NCBI RefSeq assembly: GCF_019973775.1
Contig: NZ_AP025032.1
Span: forward strand, 3,934,001-3,998,000
Length of the DNA stretch: 64,000 nucleotides
DNA from: Aureimonas sp. SA4125
GTDB lineage: Bacteria; Pseudomonadota; Alphaproteobacteria; Rhizobiales; Rhizobiaceae
Direction of reading: 5' to 3'
Shown here: piece by piece, positions 55,402-64,000 of the stretch
How the letters are laid out: the number at the start of each line of letters is the position of its first letter
Numbering within the stretch: the first letter of the stretch is position 1
Program-made: the position numbers and the translations under genes
The notes under the pieces: generated by a model
Database searches by the model: none
What the model was told of the DNA's origin: nothing
The model's input: only the letters and a program-made list of their open reading frames with translations

Positions 55402-56502
55402 TCAGTCGACGGGCAGCACCCGTCCCTCGGCATGCGAGACGAAGCAGAGGTCGAGAAGTTTCTGCACCTTGGCGGCGCGGCGGAAATCCGGTTCGCCATT
55501 CTCGCCCGACAGAAGCGCGATGACGAAGCGGTCGGCGTTCTTTGGAGTCGGCGGGCAGTCGACGGGCCGCCAGGTCTGCGTCTCGACGTCGGTGCCAAGA
55601 CAGGCCTCGAGCCGCGAGTTCTCATGATCGGCCCAGATCCTCAGTGCGCCCTTGTCGCCGTGGATCGTCAGGTCGAGATCGTTCAGCTTGCCGGTGGCAA
55701 AGCGCGTCATGTGGACGACGCCGAGCGCGCCGTTCGACATCTCCACCGTCATCGCCACGCTGTCGTTGACGTCGAGCGTGTAGGCGCCGATCGCCCCGCC
55801 CTCGGCCTTGTCGAAGGTCTTCATCCGGGCGCCAAGGCTGGAAATGTCGAGGCCGGTCGCAAACATCAGAAAATCGAGGATATGGATGCCGATATCGCCG
55901 AGGACGCCCTTCGAGCCGTGCGCCGAGGAGAGGCGCCAGAGCCAGCGCTCGTCCACGCGCCAGTCGCCCCAATGGCCAGCGGTCAGCCAGCTCTGCAGAT
56001 AGCTTGCCGAAACATGGCGGATGGTGCCGATGGCACCGGCCTCGACCATGCGGCGCGCCGTCTGGACGGCATGCGCATTGCGGTAGGTGAGGTTGACCAT
56101 GTTGACGAGGCCGGCTGCCTCCGCCGCCTCGGTCATCCCCGATGCATCGGCAAAATTCAGCGCCAACGGCTTTTCGCAGAAAACCGGCTTGCCCGCGGCG
56201 ATGAGCTTCAGCGTCGTTTCCCGGTGGACGCCGTCGGGGGTCGCATTCACGGCGGCGTCGAACCCGCCCCAGGCAATGGCGGCGTCGAGATCGCCGAAGG
56301 CGTAGTCAATCCGGTGCATCTGCGCGAAGGTCCGGGCGCGCTCGGCATCGATGTCGCAGGCCGCGACCAGGCGGCAGCCCGGGAGGACGGAAAAATGCTC
56401 GGCATGGCGATGGGCGATCGCGCCGGTGCCGAGGAGGAGAATGCGCTTTTCCGTCACCGCCTGGCTCGTATTCTCATCCGAAACCGTCTTCGCCTGGCGC
56501 AT
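55402..56502 (-). CDS. thuB: Gfo/Idh/MocA-family dehydrogenase, ThuB-like
   Basis: About 366 residues, NAD(P)-dependent sugar oxidoreductase. The Rossmann motif is [15 protein letters not shown], followed by FCEKPLALN with the conserved EKP Lys, and the substrate domain has [16 protein letters not shown] (Asp/His catalytic pair). In rhizobia ThuB works with ThuA to turn trehalose into 3-keto-trehalose; the partner is the adjacent upstream gene. The start is uncertain: ATG 56502 overlaps thuA by 29 bp, and a GTG at 56457 is possible. Last gene of the trehalose operon. Confidence 0.85.
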   Translation of the reverse strand: MRQAKTVSDENTSQAVTEKRILLLGTGAIAHRHAEHFSVLPGCRLVAACDIDAERARTFAQMHRIDYAFGDLDAAIAWGGFDAAVNATPDGVHRETTLKLIAAGKPVFCEKPLALNFADASGMTEAAEAAGLVNMVNLTYRNAHAVQTARRMVEAGAIGTIRHVSASYLQSWLTAGHWGDWRVDERWLWRLSSAHGSKGVLGDIGIHILDFLMFATGLDISSLGARMKTFDKAEGGAIGAYTLDVNDSVAMTVEMSNGALGVVHMTRFATGKLNDLDLTIHGDKGALRIWADHENSRLEACLGTDVETQTWRPVDCPPTPKNADRFVIALLSGENGEPDFRRAAKVQKLLDLCFVSHAEGRVLPVD

Positions 56503-57259
56503 GCAGGCTGCCGCCGCGTTGCTCGATGGGCTCGCGCGCCGCTGCGATCGACACGTTCGGCGCCGATGACACGTCGGTCCACGGCTCTGCCGGATTGTGG
56601 GCCCAGTGCACGGCGTTACGCAGCACCTTTTGGATCTTCGCGTCGTGATAGATCGGGTAGGTCTCGTGACCCGGCCCGAAGTAGAAGATCTTTCCGGCAC
56701 CGCGCTGGTAGGTGAGGCCCGAGCGGAAGACTTCGCCGCCCTGGTACCAGGAGATGAAGACGGTTTCGAGCGGCTCGGGCACCAGGAAGGGCTCGCCGTA
56801 CATTTCCGAATTCGGCAACTCGATCGCGTCACCGATGCCGGCGGCGATCGGGTGTGCGCGATTGATCGTCCAGACCCGCTCGCGCTCGCCCGCCTCGCGC
56901 CAGCGCAAGGAACAGGGCGCCCCCATCACCCGCTTGAAGATCTTGGAGAAATGCCCGGAGTGGAGGACGATCAGCCCCATCCCCTCATAGACCCGCTGCG
57001 CCACCCGCTCGACCACCGCGTCGTCGACATCGCCATGCGCCTTGTGCCCCCACCACAGGAGAACGTCCGTCTCGGCCAGCCGCTGGGCCCCCAGCCCGTG
57101 CTCGGGTTCGTCGAGCGTCGCCGTCGAAACGTCGATCGCCGCGTCCCTCGAAAGGGCCGTAGCGATCGTCTGATGGATGCCGTCCGGATAGATCGCCCGG
57201 ACGGTGGCATTCTCGCGCTCGTGCCGGAACTCGTTCCAGACCGTCGCTCGGATCGCCAT
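56474..57259 (-). CDS. thuA: ThuA trehalose-utilisation protein
   Basis: 261 residues, a Class I glutamine-amidotransferase-like fold. Recognised by [27 protein letters not shown] at the N-terminus, [38 protein letters not shown] and [15 protein letters not shown], close to the rhizobial ThuA pattern. With ThuB it oxidises trehalose and related disaccharides to 3-keto forms. It lies 39 bp downstream of treY, so synthesis and oxidation of trehalose are transcribed together. Confidence 0.93.
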   Translation of the reverse strand: MAIRATVWNEFRHERENATVRAIYPDGIHQTIATALSRDAAIDVSTATLDEPEHGLGAQRLAETDVLLWWGHKAHGDVDDAVVERVAQRVYEGMGLIVLHSGHFSKIFKRVMGAPCSLRWREAGERERVWTINRAHPIAAGIGDAIELPNSEMYGEPFLVPEPLETVFISWYQGGEVFRSGLTYQRGAGKIFYFGPGHETYPIYHDAKIQKVLRNAVHWAHNPAEPWTDVSSAPNVSIAAAREPIEQRGGSLHAPGEDGFG

Positions 57260-57298
57260 GGGCTTGCTCCTCCTGCAGCTACGTCAGTGGCGGACGCC

Positions 57299-60004
57299 TC
57301 AAACGGCGACGAGCAGAGCGAAGGGCAGACCACCCGGCAGGGAAGCCAGGGCGATCCCGCCCGCCGTCTCCGCCGTCTCCGTGCCGAAGGCACTGCGGAA
57401 CGCCTGCCCCGCCAGGCTCGCCGGCAGAATCACCGTCGTGTCGCCCCAGAATCCGGCACCCGGGACCAGTCCCTCGCTGCCTTCCAGCATCGCGAGGCAG
57501 AGGCGCGGCGCGATCGTGACCGTCGCCGCGCCGCCTTCCTGGATGCGGGCGAAGGCGACGACATGGCGCGCCCGTACGCCCTCCACCTCCAGCGGCACGT
57601 AGGCGCCGGTGGTGAACAGTGTCGGCGCCGTCTGGCGCAGGCGCAGCGCGGCGATGGTGAGCTTCGCCTTGACCATGCCGTCACGCCAGTGATCGAGACT
57701 CGCACGCAGGGGCTCGTCGTCCTCGATCGCGGCAGCCAGCGCCTTGAAGTCGACAGAGCGGCGGTTGTCGGGGTCGACCAGGCTGAGGTCGTAGAATTCG
57801 GTGCCCTGATAGATGTCGGGAACCCCCGGCACGGTCAGTTTGATCAGCGCCTGCGACAGCGATGTCAGGGCGCCCGCCCGCACGAAAGGCTGCACCGAGG
57901 CCCAGAATTCATGCAGGAAGTCGTCGGTCGCGCCGCGATCGAGCGCCGCCGCGACAAAACCCTCGACGCCGGTCTCATAGGCTTCGGCCGGCGATGTCCA
58001 GCTGGTGTACCGCTTGGCCTCGCGGACCGCCTTCTGCATGAAGGTCTGCAGCCGCCCGGCGATGGCGCTGCGGGCGGCATCGTCCGCGGGGTCGAAATCC
58101 GCGGGGAGGACGCCCAGCAGCGCCTGGTAGAACATCCACTCGCTGGGGGCGTCCGGCGCATCGAGCGTCTCGTCGACGGCGATGCGGTAGGCGCCCATGG
58201 CCTCGGCGAAGCTCTCGACGAGCGTCGACCAGTGCTTCGGCGCCTCGCTGAGGGTGTAGAGGCGCGCCCTGGCATCCTCGCCCCGCTTGGTGTCGTGGGT
58301 CGAGGAGGCGAGGAGGCCTTCCGGCTGGTCCTCGCTGCGAATGGCCATGGCGTCGTGGAAGGCGCCGACATCGGTGCCGTAGTGATCGGGCTCGCCGCCG
58401 ACCTCGTTGAGGGCGATCAGACGATTGTAGCGGAAGAACACGGTGTCCTCGACGGCCTTGGCCATGACGGCGCCGGTCGTCTGCTGGAACCGCCGCGTGA
58501 AGTTCAGCGCGCCGGCGACGTCGCGGCCCTCGTCGAAATCCAGCGTCAGGAGACGGCCGATGAAGTCGATCGGCTCGTCGGCTTCGACCTCGCGCTGCGA
58601 CTTCGCAAGGGTGACGGCGTCGTCGATGATCGCCCGGTCCGTGGCGGGAACCCCATCGACGCCGACATAGGTGCGGTAGACCGGCAAGGCCGTCGCGACC
58701 TCGATGATCGAGCGGGAGATGGTGTCGGGACCGAGATCGCGCGTGGCGAGGCCTCGGCTGGCGACGGCCAGCGCCTCGGCGGTGAGATAGGCGAGTTCGC
58801 CCGCCAGGTTCCTCGAGAAGATCGAGCGCTTCTGGCGCAGGATCATCTGCCGGAGATCCTCGTCCTCGCCGATGAACTGGCTGTAGGCCCGCGTCATCCC
58901 CTCCTCCTGCTCGGGATCGACATAGAGCCCCGACAGCGCGGAGATGAACTCGTAGCCGGTCGTGCCCTCGATCTCCCAGGATTTGCGCAGCCGCTCTTCG
59001 CCGGTGAGAATCTTCTCGACGAAGATGACGGGGTCGCGGCGTACCGACTGGAAAGCCTGGCGAAGGTCGAGGAGATAGTTCTTCGGATCGGCCAGACCGT
59101 CGACATGGTCGATGCGGATGCCATCGAGGCGCCGCTCGCGGGCCAGACGGATGACGGTGCGGTGCGACTCGCGGAAGACGTGGCGCAGCTCCTGGCGGAT
59201 GCCGATGAGGTCGGCGATCTCGAAGAAGCGGCGATAGGTCAGCTTTTCGCGCGCGGTGCGCCACCAGGCGAGGCGCCAGACCTGCGCCTCGTGCAGCGCA
59301 TGCAGCGCCAACTGGTCGGCATTGATGCTGCCGATGGCGCTCTCGAGCGCGACGGCGAACGTCTCGTCGCCGAGATGCTCGCGCAGGCGTTCCGACAGCT
59401 CCTCCCCCTCGATCGGCGTGGCCACTGAAAAACGGCGGATCAGACGGTCACGTTCGGGATGGTCGAGGAAGGCGAAGACGTGCCCGAGCGTGCGCGGATC
59501 GAGCGGCAGCTGGTAGCCTGCCGCGTCGAAGCGCATGCGCGAATCCGCCGCATCGAGCACGACCTTGAGGTCGCCATCCATCGAGGCTTCGCCATAAGGC
59601 TTGGCGAGCACCGGAACGAGGATCTTCTCGGCATCCCAGGCGATGTCGAACGTGTTGGCGTAGCGGCTCTCGCGGCCCCAGGCGAGGACGTCCTCCCACC
59701 AGGCGTTTTCGGGGCTGACGCCCATATGGTTCGGAACGAAGTCGAGGATGAGACCGACATCGGCATGTGCCAGCGCGTCGCTCATCGCGACAAAGCCGGA
59801 CTCGCCGCCGAGATAGTCCTCGAAACGGTTGTAGTCGATGACGTCGTAGCCGTGCGTCGATCCCGGCGAGGCCGTGAAGATCGGCGACGCATAGAGGTGG
59901 CTGACGCCGATCGCCCGGAGATAGGGCGCCATCGCCGCGGCGGTCTCGAAGTCGGTCCCTTCCCGGAACTGCAGACGGTAGGTCGCGATCAGCTGACGGC
60001 TCAT
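57299..60004 (-). CDS. treY: Malto-oligosyltrehalose synthase TreY
   Basis: 901 residues, GH13 enzyme that turns the reducing end of a maltodextrin into a trehalose unit. N-terminus MSRQLIATYRLQFREGTDF is TreY-typical; GH13 motifs are DFVPNHMG, GIRIDHVDGLADPK with the catalytic Asp, FVEKILTGEERL with the Glu, and ASSTHDTKRGEDARAR. The start is ATG 60002-60004, which overlaps the MalQ stop (ATGA); the 300-codon longer frame is shadow. It acts before TreZ. Confidence 0.96.
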   Translation of the reverse strand: MSRQLIATYRLQFREGTDFETAAAMAPYLRAIGVSHLYASPIFTASPGSTHGYDVIDYNRFEDYLGGESGFVAMSDALAHADVGLILDFVPNHMGVSPENAWWEDVLAWGRESRYANTFDIAWDAEKILVPVLAKPYGEASMDGDLKVVLDAADSRMRFDAAGYQLPLDPRTLGHVFAFLDHPERDRLIRRFSVATPIEGEELSERLREHLGDETFAVALESAIGSINADQLALHALHEAQVWRLAWWRTAREKLTYRRFFEIADLIGIRQELRHVFRESHRTVIRLARERRLDGIRIDHVDGLADPKNYLLDLRQAFQSVRRDPVIFVEKILTGEERLRKSWEIEGTTGYEFISALSGLYVDPEQEEGMTRAYSQFIGEDEDLRQMILRQKRSIFSRNLAGELAYLTAEALAVASRGLATRDLGPDTISRSIIEVATALPVYRTYVGVDGVPATDRAIIDDAVTLAKSQREVEADEPIDFIGRLLTLDFDEGRDVAGALNFTRRFQQTTGAVMAKAVEDTVFFRYNRLIALNEVGGEPDHYGTDVGAFHDAMAIRSEDQPEGLLASSTHDTKRGEDARARLYTLSEAPKHWSTLVESFAEAMGAYRIAVDETLDAPDAPSEWMFYQALLGVLPADFDPADDAARSAIAGRLQTFMQKAVREAKRYTSWTSPAEAYETGVEGFVAAALDRGATDDFLHEFWASVQPFVRAGALTSLSQALIKLTVPGVPDIYQGTEFYDLSLVDPDNRRSVDFKALAAAIEDDEPLRASLDHWRDGMVKAKLTIAALRLRQTAPTLFTTGAYVPLEVEGVRARHVVAFARIQEGGAATVTIAPRLCLAMLEGSEGLVPGAGFWGDTTVILPASLAGQAFRSAFGTETAETAGGIALASLPGGLPFALLVAV

Positions 60005-61849
60005 GAAAGCTCCGGTCTTTCTTCGCGCATGGCCTCGGCGGTCGCCTGGAAGCCGGCATGCTCGGCCAGATCCTCCAGTTCGACTTCGAGGCGAATGCGC
60101 CAGTTTGGATATTGGTCGGTCGTGCCCGGGAGATTGGGCTGCAGCACGGCACCGATCATGTCCTCGACCTGCACGGTGACAAGAAGGCTCGGCGCCCGCG
60201 CCACGAAGCGATGGACGGCGTCGGCAAGGTCCTGCGTCAGATCCGGCGGCAAGGTATCCTCGCCGCTGGCGACGCGGTGGAAGCGCTCGGGCAGAAGTCC
60301 CGCCTCTTCCAGCGCGACGATCAGCATCCGGCGGTCGCGCCGGCGCTCTTCGCGCGTCTCCACCGTCCGCTCCTCGCTCTGCGTGCCGGTTTCCAGCCGC
60401 AACTCGATGTCGGAAGACAACCACCAGCCCTTCAGCGTCGGCAGGTCGTGCGTCGAAACGCAGGCAAGCGACATTTCGGGATAGGCCGCCGTCGGCAGGA
60501 ACTCGACTTCCCGGCGCTCGAAATAGAGGACGCGGTAGGACAGAACGCCCGCTTCGGTCATCGTGGCACGAAAACCCGTCGGCACCGTGCCGAGATCTTC
60601 GCCGATGACGAGACAGTTGTTGCGCTGCGAGGCCTCGGCGATCGTGTCGATCATTTTGCCCAGGGGATAGCGGACATAACCGCCGCCGGCAGAATTCTGG
60701 CCCTCGGCGATCCACCAGAGGCGCGCCAGCCCCATGGCATGATCGATGCGCACCGCCCCCGCATTGCGTGTCAGCGCGTCGAAGGCATCGCCGAGCGGCC
60801 GGAAGTCGCGTTCGGCCAGTGCGAGGGGCGACAACGGCGCCAGACCCCAGTCCTGTCCAGCGGAGTTGAACATGTCCGGCGGCGAGCCCACGCGTGCCGC
60901 GCCGACCGTCAGAGCCGGATCGGCCCATGTTTCCGCTCCATCGGGCGCAACACCCACGGCCAGGTCGAGATAAAGTCCGATGGACATGCCGGCGGACCTG
61001 GCACGTTTTTGCGCCTCGGCCAGCTGCTCCTCCGCCTGGTACTGGAGCCAGAGATGGAAGAGGAGGTCATCGGGCGCCTCGGCCTCGAACTGATAAACGG
61101 CGTCGGCATCGCGGGTCTGATAGTCCTCCGGCCAGGAATGCCAGCCGGCGTGGTAGCCTGCCGCGACCATCCTCGCCGAAATCGCCTCGAACAAGGCGAA
61201 GTTGCGCAAGGCCTCGCCGCCGCCCGCGCAGAAGGCTTCGAAGCTGGTATCGGCCCGAATCTTCTCGAGCCTCGCGGCAAAGATGTCGCGCAACAGGCAG
61301 TTCTTCAGCCGGCCGACCGCGGGGTAGTCCACGAGATCGCCGTTCAGCCCGTCAAAAGCCTCGGGAGACTCGGCAAACAGCCGTTCCGTCGCATCTGGTC
61401 CGCCAGACAGCCGATCGATGGCGATGTACAGGGGATTGAGAAAGCGGCGGGTCGACGGCGAATAGGGGCTGAACCGTCCGCAGTCGGCCATGAACAGCGC
61501 GTGCAACGGATTGACACCAACGAAGGCAGCGCCGGCCTGGCCGGCGATCTGGGCGAAATTGGCGAGATCCTCGAAATCCCCCATCCCGAGGTTGCGGCGC
61601 GAGCGCAAGCTGTAGAGCTGGCAGGCGACGCCCCAGACGCGCCTCTGTCGGACTGCTTCCGGCAGCGCGCAGTGCCCGCTCGGCCTGTCAGCCGCCTCGT
61701 CGTAGGTTCCCTCGGCACCCGTTTCGGGATCGACGCCGAGCGCTTGCAGCAGGGCGACCTTGGCCTCGTCTGCAATGGTCCTGCGCTCGCCCATTTCCGA
61801 GATGTAGCCAATCTGGATGCCGTGGCTTTCGGCCAGCCGGTCGAGCCGT

Positions 61850-61857
<8 letters not shown>
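60001..61857 (-). CDS. malQ: 4-alpha-glucanotransferase MalQ (amylomaltase)
   Basis: 618 residues, GH77. Signature elements: VACQLYSLRSRRNLGMGDFEDLANFA, NPLHALF, GRFSPYSPSTRRFLNPLYIAI, the catalytic-region RIDHAMGLARLWWI, and VIGEDLGTVPTG with the Glu. It rearranges short malto-oligosaccharides, here likely lengthening chains for TreY. ATG 61855-61857 overlaps the treZ stop by eight bases and its stop overlaps treY. Confidence 0.95.
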
Positions 61858-63724
<1,867 letters not shown>

Positions 63725-64000
63725 GCCGGGTCTTCCTTCCTGCTCCCGGATCTGCGCGGCATGCCGGCGACCGAGGCGCACGTGCACCGAAAACGATGCG
63801 TTGAATTTCTGAACGGCGGCAGGATGCTTCGCTAAGCGCGACCGGGCAGCCAGTGCCCGATATGCGCGATCCGTCCCATGATTACCTGGAGGCCGGCGGC
63901 CAGGGTTCCACCCTCCGGCTGCACATTGCTGCGATGCAATCCTTGGCTGGCAAGGGATGTGTGCCTCAAGCAGCCGTGCTCACGAACTGCTGGCTGTCGG
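63725..64000. other. Region upstream of treZ to the window edge
   Basis: 276 bp with no supported gene. It should hold the promoter of the leftward trehalose operon. I looked for an EcfG-type GGAAC-N16/17-CGTT and found none in a suitable position. Confidence 0.5.

Noticed and set aside
56597..59428. 943-codon open frame antisense to thuA/treY
   Set aside because: Crosses two real genes on the other strand without a domain or a ribosome site.

Overview
The window looks like a high-GC (mid-60s % by eye) chromosomal segment of an alphaproteobacterium, most likely a member of the Hyphomicrobiales (Rhizobiales). The clues are the helicase / S4-domain protein / fdxA / carD / rpoH2 / M48-protease neighbourhood, phaA-phaB with divergent phaR, a rhizobial-type pyruvate carboxylase, thuA/thuB-type trehalose genes, and general-stress (EcfG-type) promoter motifs. 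Nearly all CDSs sit in tightly packed operons with 4-bp stop/start overlaps. Long opposite-strand ORFs here are GC-driven shadows and are left out.

Left third (1-16.9 kb) is a metal-acquisition zone. A siderophore TonB receptor plus a complete FecBCDE-type ABC importer run leftwards (81-6185). A lipoprotein L,D-transpeptidase follows (6499-7551). Next is an unusual leftward operon (7732-11832): a second, charged-loop TonB receptor, an ABC-exporter-fold membrane protein without an ATPase domain, a Bfd-like [2Fe-2S] protein and two unknown small proteins, all behind a striking palindromic operator. Rightwards lie a degenerate PCu(A)C-like protein, an alkaline phosphatase, and a DUF3299 / LolD-like ATPase / FtsX-like permease cassette that resembles the zinc-responsive PA4064-PA4066 type.

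16.9-22 kb is a six-gene ars operon (arsR, LMW-PTP arsC, glutaredoxin-type arsC, arsH, arsB, arsO) followed by tRNA-Arg(CCU). 22-26.4 kb is thiamine: a thiamine pyrophosphokinase diverging from a TPP riboswitch and thiBPQ. 26.6-41.2 kb is housekeeping: an M48 lipoprotein protease, a SEC-C protein, rpoH2 with an EcfG-type promoter, carD, fdxA, an S4 protein, a large SUV3-like helicase, phaB, phaA, phaR, rpmF, mtgA and ispA.

41.3-44.4 kb carries a chemoreceptor whose 5' end was split by an 852-bp IS5-family element that landed exactly after its ATG, leaving CTAG duplications. A roughly 0.5-kb AT-rich gap lies beyond it. 44.4-57.3 kb holds an exported Fe/Mn superoxide dismutase, a lytic transglycosylase, ispG, a DUF3309 miniprotein with an EcfG-like promoter, an MFS/DeoR pair, pyruvate carboxylase, a DMT exporter and an unknown exported protein. 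55.4-63.7 kb is a leftward trehalose operon (treZ-malQ-treY-thuA-thuB-like) that joins synthesis from glucans to 3-keto-trehalose-type catabolism.
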